Of a DNA stretch of 64,000 bases, positions 21,152 to 32,470 are shown in pieces (positions within the stretch are counted from its first letter, which is position 1; each line of letters starts with the position of its first letter). Origin of the DNA: Nematopogon swammerdamellus. Taxonomy: Eukaryota > Arthropoda > Insecta > Lepidoptera > Adelidae. Position numbers and translations under genes: made by a program. The DNA lies in assembly GCA_946902875.1 (NCBI GenBank), contig OX336349.1:10563891-10627890 (forward strand), written 5' to 3'. The notes below the pieces were generated by a model that saw nothing but the letters and a program-made list of their open reading frames with translations, did not search any database and was not told where the DNA came from.

Positions 21152-23837
21152 AGTTTTACGTGATGACGTGGAATAATCGTAGTACATAGATCAAAGATCA
21201 GTATTTTCTATTTCCAGTAGAAAGATTAATCATCTTATGACTGGCCATCAATAAAATTCTGTTGTCTGATCTTGACAGTTTTAAAGCCAGCCATGGACGA
21301 TAGCGCCATCGCGTCAGTTGGAACCACGTCAGTCCAAAAACTGACCGTGCGTGTCAAATCCGTGCCGTGAGCCAATATTTAGCGTGACGCCGACCCACGG
21401 ATTTTCCGGGCGCACCATAATCCATCGTGGCGTCATGCCATGGCTTCACGCCGTTCGCCCGTGCATGTGCGAACTCACATGCATTTCGGCTCATTTCGTA
21501 GATCGGAGCGGTACGATTGCACGTGCGTGCGCCTTGGGTAGGGTTGCCATAAAGGCACAGGTACTGACCGGGACACTATATCAAAACCTAGATTATGCAT
21601 AAATTCTATTAGATAATTAGGCAGGCAATGGTTTTGAATGTCCATAACCAATAAATTATAGGCCACAGAAAATTGTCCGATTCAGAACGATTCACGCAGC
21701 TCTGTAAACTCACAGATAGTTAGCCAAAAGTCTCCAATGAACGTTCGTTGTCTATGTATACACATAATTGACATCTGCGAATGAAATCTACGGACTTATA
21801 ATGCCTGAAACGCTCTGTAAGGAGTGTTAGGAAACTACTGCTGCTGGCCGGGATGTATTTTTTAAACGGTTTTATTTAGCTTGACTCCGTATATTTGTTT
21901 GTTTGTTACTATCTTTGTTTCAAATCTTGCGACAACTTTTTCAACTACTTCTACTGAACCGATTTTTATGAAACTTTGCACACACATTGAGTTCTCGTGA
22001 CAATACAATATTAAGATAATTTCAACTTGGTAACGAGGGTCTGATGATGGAGTCAGGAGGAGGACAGTGGAACTCTTCAACCGTTACTAGTAACCCCCTC
22101 GAGTTTGGGCTCATGTGGTTGGTTTGGACGAGTGTTCCATACTTCTACCAATACACTTGGTGACGAGAGTCTGATGATGGAGTCAGGAGGTGTACAGTGG
22201 AACTCTTCAACCGTGACTAGTAACCCCCTCGAGTTTGGGCTCATTTGGTTGGTTTGGACGAGTATCCCATAGTTCGACCAATATATTTGGTGACGAGGGT
22301 CTGATGATGAAGTCAGGAGGTGTACAGTGGAACTCTTCAACCGTTACTAGTAACCCCCTCGAGTTTGGGCTCATTTGGTTGGTTTGGACGAGTGTCCCAT
22401 ACTTCTACCAATACACTTGGTGACGAGAGTCTGATGATGTAGTCAGGAGGTGTACAGTGGAACTCTTCAACCGTTACTAGTAACCCCCTCGAGTTTGGGC
22501 TCATATGGTTGGTTTGGAAGAGTGTCCCATACTTCTACCAATACACTTGGTGACGAGGGTCTGATGATGGAGTCAGGAGGTGTACAGTGTAACTCTTCAA
22601 CCGTTACTAGTAACCCCCTCGAGTTTGGGCTCATTTGGTTGGTTTGGACGAGTGTCCCATACTTCTACCAATACACTTGGTGACGAGAGTCTGATGATGG
22701 AGTCAGGAGGTGTACAGTGGAACTCTTCAACCGTGACTAGTAACCCCCTCGAGTTTGGGCTCATTTGGTTGGTTTGGACGAGTATCCCATAGTTCGACCA
22801 ATATATTTGGTGACGAGGGTCTGATGATGAAGTCAGGAGGTGTACAGTGGAACTCTTCAACCGTTACTAGTAACCCCCTCGAGTTTGGGCTCATTTGGTT
22901 GGTTTGGACGAGTGTCCCATACTTCTACCAATACACTTGGTGACGAGAGTCTGATGATGTAGTCAGGAGGTGTACAGTGGAACTCTTCAACCGTGACTAG
23001 TAACCCCCTCGAGTTTGGGCTCATTTGGTTGGTTTGGACGAGTATCCCATAGTTCGACCAATATACTTGGTGACGAGGGTCTGATGATGGAGTCAGGAGG
23101 TGTACAGTGGAACTCTTCAACCGTTACTAGTAACCCCCTCGAGTTTGGGCTCATTTGGTTGGTTTGGACGAGTGTCCCATACTTCTGACCAATACACTTG
23201 GTGACGAGGGTCTGATGATGGAGGCAGGGGGTGTAAAGTGGAACTCTTCAACCGTTACTATTAACCCCCTCGAGTTTGGACTCATATGGTTGGTTTGGAC
23301 GAGTGTCCCATACTTCTACCAATACACTTGATGACGAGGGTCTGATGATGGAGTCAGGAGGTGTACAGTGGAACTCTTCAACCGTTACTAGTAACCCCCT
23401 CGAGTTTGGGCTCATTTGGTTGGTTTGGACGAGTGTCCCATACTTCTACCAATACATTTGGTGACGAGGGTCTGATGATGGAGTCAGGAGGTGTACAGTG
23501 GAACTCTTCAACGGTTACTAGTAACCCCCTCGAGTTTCGGCTCATATGGTTGGTTTGGACGAGTGTCCCTTACTTCTACCAATACACTTGGCGACGAGGG
23601 TCTGATGATGGAGTCAGGAGGTGTACAGTGGAACTCTTCAACCGTTACTAGTAACCCCTCGAGTTTGGGCTCATAGGGTTGGTTTGGACGAGTGTCCCTT
23701 ACTTTTACCAATACACTTGGCGACGAGGGTCTGATGATGGAGTCAGGAGGTGTACAGTGGAACTCTTCAACCGTTACTAGTAACCCCCTCGAGTTTGGGC
23801 TCATTTGGTTTGTTTGGACGAGTGTCCCATACTTTTC
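21152..23837 (+). repeat. direct duplication, copy 2, with 14-unit minisatellite
   Basis: It has the same start and unique part as copy 1; its array is twice as long and runs into the helicase fragment at 23838. A junction variant (TACTTCTGACCAA) ends array 1 at about 21135 and recurs inside array 2 at about 23188. Confidence 0.9.
22026..23837 (+). repeat. 130-bp minisatellite array 2 (14 units)
   Basis: It has the same unit and spacing as array 1. Variant units (ATAGTTCGACCAATATATTT; GATGATGTAGTCAGG) recur in a fixed order, suggesting multi-unit duplications. The last unit is cut after CGAGTGTCCCATACTTTTCG. Confidence 0.95.
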
Positions 23838-24220
23838 GAACGCAAAAGTATGAAACAGACATACCATCTGTTCAAATTGATTTTGAAAGAGACGGCGGAC
23901 ACCTTATCCATCCTAAAGCCATACAGTTTCCAGCAAAGTTTAATTATGGAACAGCTGAGAGACGGATGTTACTGATAATTTTGTCATGGGCCTCCACTGT
24001 CCATAAAATGCAGGGCAGTACTGTTGACCGTGCTGTCGTGTATTTGGGCTCCAGACTATTTGAGGAGGGTCAAGCGTATGTTGCATTGAGTCGCGTAAAG
24101 TCTTTAGAAGGGTTATGCATTGAGGAGCTTAATTGTGAGTAATTGACAGGTAAGAAACCGAGTAACAAAGATGCAATGAGAGAGTTGGAAAGGATGACGA
24201 GTTTACGTAATAATGAATGA
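23838..24220 (+). pseudogene. Pif1/Helitron-type helicase, C-terminal fragment
   Basis: Helicases of this group unwind DNA 5'-3' and are fused to the Rep nuclease in Helitron rolling-circle transposons. The fragment shows motif V ([19 protein letters not shown]) and motif VI ([16 protein letters not shown]), preceded by [15 protein letters not shown]. All upstream motifs (Walker A and B, Rep domain) are missing and replaced by the 130-bp array. A TAA at 24140 interrupts the frame; family-like sequence (TGKKPSNKDAMRELERM) continues to a stop at about 24220. So it is truncated at the 5' side and carries a nonsense mutation. Confidence 0.8.
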
Positions 24221-24284
24221 TACGAGCCAAAAATCAAACTAAAAACGAGTAAATAAAAAAAATAGGTAAAAAAACTTTTAAGTT

Positions 24285-24615
24285 AAACGGTTTTATTAAA
24301 AATAAAAAACTAGAAAAAAAACAGCTGTACAAAAAACTAGAAAATAATAAGGACACGTATAATATGCGTAATAAATAACATGCGCCCCACGTTTTTATAT
24401 TAGTCTGTTAAAAGTCTCAATTTATTACTTATTCCGCTGACGCAGCGACACAATGTGCCCTTTGGCATCCGACATGAGAAGACAGCACGCTAGTATTGCA
24501 CGATTTCTTACCCAGACGTAAAATCTTAAGAAGGCCCAGGCTTGTGTCCTTATTATTTTCTAGTTTTTTGTACAGCTGTTTTTTTTCTAGTTTTTTATTT
24601 TTAATAAAACCGTTT
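24285..24615. mobile_element. fold-back element with perfect 72-bp inverted repeats
   Basis: Arms 24285-24356 and 24544-24615 are complementary with no mismatch I can see, around a 187-bp centre. The ends read AAACGGTTTTATTAAAAATA. It lies directly after the helicase relic. Confidence 0.8.
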
Positions 24616-25154
24616 TTTTTCAATGATTTTCGCTTTGCATTTTTCTAATAAAAATATATATAAAGCGAGTACGTGCTTAGTACTAACATATAAACATAAA
24701 ATATTAATAAGAAGAAACACTAAGCCCTTTGAAGATTTTTTTTTATATACTACTACTAATATTAGTATGGATAAAACTAACTGACTTCTGGTTCCAGACT
24801 GCGACATTTGCTGGTCAGGCGGGACGACCGGGACTGAGATTCTAAACCGGTGACAAGTCCCGGTGTACCGGGACGAATGGAAATCCTAATCAGAAGACTG
24901 ACCACTATTTGGAGCGATCGTTCGTGGGCTAATATTTTGGAACCACGCCATTTGTCGTCACGCCAGTTGTAATGAAGTCAATTGGCGCCATTGTCCATGG
25001 CGGGCACTTCCATGGTAACTTTGACTATACCGATTGTGCCTCTCTATCGCTTGTTACGCGCTCTCGCTTGCACACACAGGTTCAGATGGAACGTGACACG
25101 CTTTCGCTTGCAGCCGGTGCTCATCAATTTATAAGACGTGACGTCATCACGTCA

Positions 25155-25217
25155 AAAAATAACCAGGGTTAATATAGAGAAGATGCGTCGCGCGATGCAT
25201 CTTCTCTATATTAACCC
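25155..25217. repeat. 21-bp perfect palindrome, two element ends head to head
   Basis: GGGTTAATATAGAGAAGATGC (25166-25186) faces its exact complement (25197-25217) over a 10-nt centre (GTCGCGCGAT). The left half extends into AAAAAATAACCA, matching the reversed sequence at 18086-18120. Confidence 0.8.
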
Positions 25218-25299
25218 TAACCTAATGTTGAGGCGGCGCATGTCGTTTTTGTTACGTTTGTATTTCCGAAAATAAAGCTTTCTTAGGTGGTCATAAAAA

Positions 25300-25885
25300 A
25301 AATAACCATAACCTAATTTTAACACCCTAACATTGCTTAAAAATAACAAAACAAAACAAATTTTGACAAAAGGGACACGAACACATGGTCGAGATCGAAA
25401 AAATAAAAATCCTACTCTCTTATATCACTGAGCCAACAAATTATATAAACGACCAAACGAATATCGGATTCAGTAGGTTCGCTTTCGAGCCGAGTCAACC
25501 CGAGTGTTTCCGAAAGGAGCGTAGGAGCAGGTGCAGGATCAGCCAGAGCTGTCAGGTGCCAAACCCGTTCATGTTCATCTGAAATTGCCACAAATCATTC
25601 ATTGTTGTTATTAAAACTAAAATACTTGAAAATACTCTAAGCCGCGTCTCCTGCGCACGTTTTTTCGAAACAATAAAGCAATCGAAGCAAAAAGAAAACA
25701 AAAGAAAAAAACAAAACAAAATTTGAGGGATTCGAACCCATGGTCAAAAAATATAATTCCTACACTCTTACCATTGAGCCACGAAATCACATAAACGACC
25801 AAACCAATATCGGATTCCCTTGATTCGCTTTCGGCTTTACTATCACTGAGAGACGAACAGAATTGATCCCGAGCCACTCGTAACT
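25300..25885 (-). mobile_element. two tRNA-derived SINE copies in tandem
   Basis: Heads lie at about 25370-25450 (decayed) and 25725-25800 (A box GTGGCTCAATGG, B box GGGTTCGAATCC on the minus strand). It is the same family as 1200-1480. Confidence 0.6.
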
Positions 25886-25899
25886 TTAACCCTTAATGC

Positions 25900-26480
25900 A
25901 ATGACTTATGGTTACATTTTAAATAATTAAAATAAATCTGTCGCTTTTCGAGACTGAAGATGACGATCTGACGCGAGTTTAACATTTTTTACCCACCTAA
26001 AAAAGTGCCAAGCGCCGCTAAAGAAGTTTTCACTTCAAAAATGCGAACTACAACTCTTTGATATTGTGATGTGGCAACTAGCTTCATGTTATTTAGTTTT
26101 CTTACTACTTAGTACCTACAAACGAACGAAACGATACGTGTTGTACGCATTTTAATTGCTAAATGAAACGGATAAAAATGCTAGTGAAGGTGAAAATAAT
26201 TGTTTAGAAATAGTAGATGTCATGGGAGAGTTTGAATAAAATCTAAAAGAACATTTTTGTTTTTTTTAATTCTCTACAATGACCCAAAATTGTTTTGGGG
26301 GTTTTTTTTTTCAAAAAGCTAGTTTTCGGTGGGATTTTTTATATAGCTAGGGTGAAATGCAGTAATATCTTTATTTAGACAATTACATTATTAATATTAG
26401 ATAACAAATATAAACTAAAACTACCTAAATTAAAATTACCTAAACTCATATGTCCATCTGGCAGCACTGTGGCTGACTGT
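25900..26480. other. AT-rich sequence upstream of ave
   Basis: The stretch ACCCACCTAAAAAAGTGCCA at 25990 also occurs at 35660 and 36433, so part is repeat-derived. A possible initiator (AATCAGTCTG) lies at about 26488, 120 bp before the ave start codon. Confidence 0.35.
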
Positions 26481-26608
26481 CACTGTCAATCAGTCTGCCG
26501 GAAAAACAAGGTTGTTTTGTTGTAGACTTTCATTAATTAGAAATTGTTACATTCATTCTTTACATTACATTCAATTACAGTTACAATTACAATTTTGTCT
26601 AATAAAGA

Positions 26609-26653
26609 ATGGTTGCGGAAGAATCTGGTCTCTACACGGCTAACAAGCCTAAG
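26609..26653 (+). CDS. ave: ave exon 1
   Basis: It holds the start codon and 15 codons up to donor AAG|GTATTA. The short charged N-terminus begins MV, as in the fly protein. Confidence 0.8.
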
Positions 26654-27751
26654 GTATTATATTGCTAGCTGTACCGTTTGGAGCAGCTAAAAAGAATAGC
26701 CCCACTGCATCTCTCCCCGTGCATGTCGTAAAAGGCTACCAAAGTAAGGGATAAGAATAAGATATCGCGCTAAAGGGCAACAGGTTAGCCACCTCACCTT
26801 AGTACGGTCGAGTCATGCAGTTAGGTAGGTGGGTCTTCGTGCCTTACTTGCAACGTAAAACGTGACGTTTAACAATACAATCTAACTAAAGTTTAATTTT
26901 TATAATTTCTGACGCTCGTAATAGGTTTAGTCTTGTTAGGTTTAGTCTAATGCTCAGTTAGGTGCCATGCCACCAGATTTGCGGACTGTTGCTAGGCAGT
27001 CTAGCCTGTTAATACGATGTTTGAAGACAGGATTTGGGAACCAGCCGGAAGACAGTGTTTGAAAGTTGAGCTGTCTAGTGTTCTAGCTAGGTACTAACTA
27101 CCACATAAATCAATGGAATAATGATACTGTTGTTAAATTTACTTATTGAGCTGTTCAATATCGGCAGGTAAAGACAGCTCGACCGAAAGCTGTTTACCTG
27201 TGGAGCGTGGGCGATGTACAGAAATGGCTGACACGGCATTGCAGTGATTACTATCACCTTTATTGGGATACATTCCAAAAGGTTCGTTGATACAACATTT
27301 TTCTTCTTTTTTATCATCTTTCTTATCTACCACAATCTTAGAATTCTCAGAATAAAAAGTTATAGAACAAAAATGTTTCACGTTCATGTATGTATATAGC
27401 ATAACTGCAAACTATTTGTGTCAGACTGCTTGAAACACGAGCATTTATGTATGTGAGTTCACAAGAAGTGTAACACAGATATTAGACATACCTAGGTACC
27501 TACCTCTCTTTGTACCACATAAGTTTATAATTAATTCACCTGTTGATTGTTTTATTCCATGTTTCCAGCACGACATAACGGGTCGGTCTCTTGTACGTCT
27601 GAACAACAACACGCTTGTGCGTATGGGCATCGCGGACAAGGAGCACCGCGAGGCCATCTGGCGGGAGATACTGAAGCTGCAGCTCAAGACTGACATCATG
27701 GAGATCAGAGACCTGGAGAGACGGCATAACTATTTCAATTATGATATGTAA
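26609..27751 (+). CDS. ave: Aveugle-like SAM-domain adaptor, complete, 3 exons, 113 residues
   Basis: In flies Aveugle (Hyphen) is a small SAM-domain adaptor that links Ksr and Cnk to promote Raf activation downstream of Ras/EGFR. Exons: 26609-26653, 27168-27281, 27569-27751, all with AG/GT borders and phase 0 junctions. Exon 1 gives MVAEESGLYTANKPK. Exon 2 carries the first half of the SAM domain (VYLWSVGDVQKWLTRHCSDY, then YHLYWDTFQK). Exon 3 carries the second half (HDITGRSLVRLNNNTLVRMG) and the conserved tail KTDIMEIRDLERR. A stop follows YDM at 27749-27751, so the protein is little more than the SAM domain, as usual for this family. Intron 1 contains a SINE fragment. AATAAA at 28091 is a likely poly(A) signal. 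SAMD10/12-type proteins are the vertebrate relatives. Confidence 0.9.
26668..26770 (+). repeat. SINE body fragment in ave intron 1
   Basis: AGCCCCACTGCATCTCTCCC and GTCGTAAAAGG mark the family of 12795-12915. Confidence 0.6.
26940..27075 (+). repeat. dispersed repeat in ave intron 1 (second copy of 15595-15790)
   Basis: It shares GGACTGTTGCTAG and ATGTTTGAAGAC with the Sec31 intron copy. Confidence 0.45.
27168..27281 (+). CDS. ave: ave exon 2 (SAM N-terminal half)
   Basis: It has 38 codons, acceptor ATCGGCAG and donor GTTCGT. LWSVGDVQKW is the canonical start of a SAM domain. Confidence 0.9.
27569..27751 (+). CDS. ave: ave exon 3 (SAM C-terminal half and stop)
   Basis: The acceptor is TGTTTCCAG; 60 codons and TAA. 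The family tail IWREILKLQLKTDIMEIRDL is complete. Confidence 0.93.
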   Translation, partial: HDITGRSLVRLNNNTLVRMGIADKEHREAIWREILKLQLKTDIMEIRDLERRHNYFNYDM

Positions 27752-28090
27752 TTTTATCTCTTCGTCGCTAGTGCTTCTAAAGAGATGATGATAACTACAG
27801 GTTACTGTGTTACCCAATAGTAGGTACCTTGTACAAAAGTCTTGAAATGCAGTAACCGATACAGATAACCATTGAAAGGGAAGGGGATGTGACTAGTGAT
27901 GAAATGTTTCTTACTTTGCACTGTCTAAGTAATTTCAAAAATTACATTGCAAGGTAGGATTTAAATGAAATAGGTTTTGTATTCTACATTAAAAAGTGTC
28001 TTAAAGTGTAGTAGATGAATAGTTATTTTATTAAAATTGCTTATACAGTACAAATGTCGGTAATCTGGCGCTCGATTGTACGCCACGCCC

Positions 28091-28096
28091 AATAAA
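28091..28096 (+). terminator. likely poly(A) signal of ave
   Basis: AATAAA, 340 bp after the stop codon, is the first canonical hexamer downstream. Confidence 0.45.
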
Positions 28097-28099
28097 CTG

Positions 28100-29460
28100 C
28101 CATTTTTAGTACTCGACGTGAGCATAAAACAGTAGAACCGCATATTGTGTAACCTAGCACCTGGATAGGTATTTGTAGATGTTGCTCGCGCTCCGTACTC
28201 CGGCTCACTCCTTCCTTACCCGTCTGCTCCGTAGTCCAAAATGTTGGTGCAAATTTGATAGATAAAAAGCAGTTTGTGTTTAATTTATTTAGAACTTGTA
28301 TGAATGCTAAATTTAAATGCTAAAATATGTAGTGATAAATTAGATTGTTTTAATATATGTTTATTTAATTAAAAACATGTCTTTGTTGCAAGAGCTGTTT
28401 CTTTTTGCATACATTAGTAAACCACCCTTTCAAAGAAGTCCATCATAGGGAATTGTTTTATAGTGCTGGATTATCTCCCTTGCACTGTAATACCTAACAC
28501 AAAGAATATGAAGTATAGGTAGTAAAAAATTAATATAGGTAAGTTTCCTCGCTAACTACAGCTGATTGGCGTTACTCTGTAGTAGACATAGAGGTAGTAG
28601 ACTATATAATATTAAATTTCTGTTTTATGTATTATGTACAAATGTTATGATTGTTTTATTTCCCAAACGTCCTCTGTGACCTTTGTTTGATTCAATTGAA
28701 ATTCCAATTTAGATTTAACTCCTTGTTTTTATATGGTCATTCATGGCGTACAATATCAAAGTAATATCACGTCAAAGCATGATTTTATATAAAATTAGAA
28801 CTGTACAACGGTTTCAGAATAAGACATTTTGTGGATTATCGAAGTTTAGAGAAAAAGTAATTCCTTACATAAAAACGTCAGTACACCTATGTCACTCTTA
28901 TAACATTTTGTTTGTCGGAAATCATTCCCCTAATTGACATCTTTTTATTTCTAAAAGTAATTAATATTGACGTGAAGTACTGTCTCGTAACCATGTTATG
29001 AAGGATGCTACTAAAATATAAGGAATAACAATAATTATTAATTAGAAATAATTAAGAAAACTTTTTCAATAAATTCATATGGCGTCTCGGGCGACGCAAA
29101 CCCGACAGATTGATAGCACTGAAACGTTAAGGGTAGATCATGAAATATGACTCAGATTTTATATTTTTTTAAAGTAATGAATAACTTTGATTTTACTACA
29201 AATTTCAAATTAATTTTATTTCATTATTACAATACACATTTTTAAAGAGAAGCACTACACTAGAAAATCTCTTGCAGAGGCAGTTGTTGACAGTTTCTTG
29301 TAGCCATTTTGCGCTTATCTAGTTTATACAACATTAAAAATAAGGAACTATTAAATTTTTCATGAAATTTTCATAACACCTACGAAAAGCCACAAAGTTT
29401 TGTCAAAAAATATCTATAATTGAACAAAGTCCATACAATAAAATAAAACATACAAATTAA
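28100..29460. other. AT-rich intergenic sequence
   Basis: No reading frame, splice pattern or repeat that I can support; the frame at 28743-28937 looks like chance. Confidence 0.4.
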
Positions 29461-29467
29461 CATAAAC

Positions 29468-31008
29468 AAGTGCGAGTTGGACTCGCGCACCGAGGGTTCC
29501 GTATCATCAGCATCACTCAATATATTTGTATTATGTATGTACAAAAACAATTGTTTTGGAAAATCACGAACCGCCTAAATAAACACTACAGCAATGGTTT
29601 GACTGTGCGGCATTCGTGAAGTTGAAATATACAAAAATATATTTGTTATATGACATAACCACATATCTACAATTTTCGGATTTGTTCTTTACTTGTGATG
29701 GGAGACCTTGCTTCTTGCCCAATTTCATTACTCTAGGTCAACGGTAAGTACCCTATAGGTTTTGATTTCATCTGAGTGAGTTTGCAAGTATTAATATTTG
29801 CCATAAATAGCCGTATCTTTTGATTATATTTAATTATCCATTCATAAGCTTTCATTTTCTATAACTCGAAGGGATCGCAGATGTTAGTATTTCAATTTGA
29901 TATCTTGACTCGTTACTGAGAAAAAGGGTCTTGACACACAAACCAAGCAATTTTTTTTAAATATCATATAACTACAAGTTTAAAATTTTAGGATGTTTTC
30001 CTTTACTTGTGTTAAGAGACCTTGCTTCTTACCAAATTTTATGATTCTAGGTTGACGGGAAATACCCTATAGGTTTTGATTTGATTGGAGTGAGTTTGCG
30101 AGTATGAAATGTGACATATGGCCGTATCTTTTGATTGCATTTATTTAGAACCTTTCATTTTCTACACCTTAAAGACATCGTAGACCTTAATATTTCATAT
30201 TAATTTCAATTTGATATCTTGACTTCTTCCTGAGAAAAAGGGGTTTGACTTACAAAACGAACATAATTTTTTAAATGCCATATAACAACAAGTTAAACAT
30301 TTTCGGATTTTTCCCTTTACTTGTGCTGTAAGACCTTGCTTCTTGCCAAATTTTATGATTCTAGGTTGACGGGAAATACCCTATAGGTTTTGATTTGATT
30401 TGAGTGAGTCTGCGAGTATGAAATCTGACATATATGGCCGTATCTTTTCATTGCGTTGATTTAGAAGCTTTAATATTCTACACCTTATAGAGATCGTAGA
30501 TCTTAGTATTTTGTATTAATTTCAATTTGTTATCTTGATCCGTTCCTGAGAAAAAGGGACCTTGACATACAAAACAAACAAAAGTTTTTTTTAATGTCAC
30601 ATAACTATAAATTTTCAATTTTCGATTTTTTCCTTTACTTGTGTTGTGAGACCTTGCTTCTTACCAAATTTCATGATTCTAAGTAAACAGGAAGTACTCT
30701 ATAGGTTTTGATTTGATTTGCCTGTAGCAAAATATGTGACTTAAATGGGCGTATCTAGTGATTGCGTTGACCTAGAAGCATAAATTTTTTACACCTCCTG
30801 ATTGCGTTGGTTTAGAAGCTTTAATATTCTACACCTTAAAGAGATCGTAGACCTTAGTATTTGATATTAATTTCAACTTGATACCTTTACCCGTTCCTGA
30901 GAAAAAAGGTCTTGACAGACAGACAGCCAGCCAGCCAGCCAGACGGACAACAAAGTGATCCTATAAGGGTTCCGTTTTTTCCACCTTTGAGGTACGGAAC
31001 CCTAATTA
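29468..31008 (+). mobile_element. 1.5-kb non-autonomous element with four 310-bp internal repeats
   Basis: It starts with AAGTGCGAGTTGGACTCGCG and GAGGGTTCCGTATC and ends with GGTTCCGTTTTTTCC and GAGGTACGGAACCCTAA, so GGGTTCCGTA is inverted at the two ends. Inside, TTTACTTGTG...GAGACCTTGCTTCTT recurs near 29690, 30003, 30318 and 30636. (CAGC)n/CAGA repeats lie at about 30915. No coding frame. Confidence 0.65.
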
Positions 31009-31009
31009 A

Positions 31010-31560
31010 CCCATCATTAGAACAAATATTAAAATAATTGTTACATTTAAAGTAAGAAAGTCATGCAACAATTAAAACCACAAATAATAAACAATAAAAA
31101 TTGCATGTAATTCACATAAAATATACATCTAAACTGTGTGTTTGTGTACTACATAATACATGGCTTTGCATTACGTACTTACTGTCTGGGAAAGCAATCT
31201 ATTACAATCAATAAAGATGTGTCCTACATCTCAAAGTAAGGTAGGTACCTACATTAACTACTTAAAGAATTAGGTTTCGTACCTATTATAACTTATAGTC
31301 GATAAATCAAAATCACCGAAATAAAAATTATCAAACTTTTATAATTTAGATCAATTGAGAAAATAAATTTAAACATTTAAATAAGATTGTGAGCAGATGG
31401 GCCGGGAGGGCAGGAAAATTAAAATAAATATGGGCACACTTATTTGTTCCACCCGCGCTCAGCCGTACGCGGCACGTATTTACATATATATATACATAGT
31501 ACGTAGGTACTATGTACGTACTGGCAGCATACGCTAACCAAGCGCGCCAAACTTCAAAAC
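31010..31560. other. AT-rich intergenic sequence
   Basis: Nothing coding seen. The short palindromic TACATAGTACGTAGGTACTA region near 31495-31525 is noted only. Confidence 0.4.
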
Positions 31561-31707
31561 CGGCGGCATTTCCCGCACAGCAGCCGCCGCGAAGGGCGGG
31601 CGGATTCACTCGCTGGGCGGACCGTGGTGTGGGCGGGAAGTTACAAGTTGAGAAACGGGACGGTTGTGATCAGTGAATGTACACAGTTCGCATTGGAATT
31701 GAAACGA
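31560..31707 (+). promoter_or_regulatory. candidate promoter and untranslated first exon of an unidentified gene
   Basis: A GC-rich block (CAGCAGCCGCCGCGAAGGGC, GCTGGGCGGACCGTGGTG) is followed by initiator-like GATCAGTGAATG at 31669. The strong donor AAACGA|GTAAGTAT is at 31707. No coding exon could be linked to it. A copy of about 70 bp around the donor recurs at 38139-38210 with the donor mutated. Confidence 0.35.
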
Positions 31708-32194
31708 GTAAGTATATGAAAATGGTTGGAAATAATGAAACTTTATTATATTAATTAACATAAACTTCTTTAATGTCTTTACAAACATTCAACAAATTAA
31801 CGAGCTTTCATAAAATGTGTATTGAAATCTTCTTTATGGCTTGATAAAAATTTTACTAATTAATAATCAAATAGGTACAAAAGATTTATCGAATATATCA
31901 ACGTAGCATGTGTTGGGTGGGCCCACACTCTTTCTATTTTATTTATTGATAGATAACTACAGATTTCTTACACATCAGCGTAGCTAGAAAATATCCTAAT
32001 TACATATTCAGATTTTTTTATTTTACGAGAGGCTGTAGAAATTGTGCGGTCTTGGAAAGTCAATAATGTTATTTGAAAGGCGAAGATGGTCGTAGGTGTA
32101 CGACCACCTTCGTAAATACCTAAACAAACATTTGTAAATCTTCTGAGCACGTTTTTTAATGCAATTCGGTATGAGTCTCTGACTCAGAGAGGCC

Positions 32195-32470
32195 AGAGCA
32201 CATGCTCCTATCAGCCAACTTCGAGAGAGGTGCCACACCGGAGACTTCCCTCTGGTTTGCTCGCTATATTGAACTCAGTGGATTAGAGGACACACAGCAG
32301 CCGGAAGCTGCTAACGAGCCATATAAAGCCCAGTACGGTAGAAGCCAACTGGGTTGCCGGTTGAAACCCAGTCGGCTACAAATTTGAGCCTAATATACCC
32401 ACCACCTATTCCCCTACAAGGGGAGGGACCTGTAGCCTGTAGTTCTACACCGGTTCCGAAGGAAGAAGCA
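32195..32470 (-). repeat. dispersed LINE/SINE tail, opposite copy of 4010-4290
   Basis: On the minus strand it reads AACCGGTGTAGAACTACAGG and GTAGCCGACTGGGTTTC, as in the 4-kb copy. Confidence 0.6.

Noticed and set aside
20228..23837. CRISPR-like or protein-coding repeat array (60-119-codon frames on both strands)
   Set aside because: There are no spacers; the 130-bp period shifts frame each unit, and both strands are equally open. It is a minisatellite in a eukaryote.
27445..27817. Minus-strand frames of 84 and 93 codons
   Set aside because: Antisense shadows of ave exon 3.
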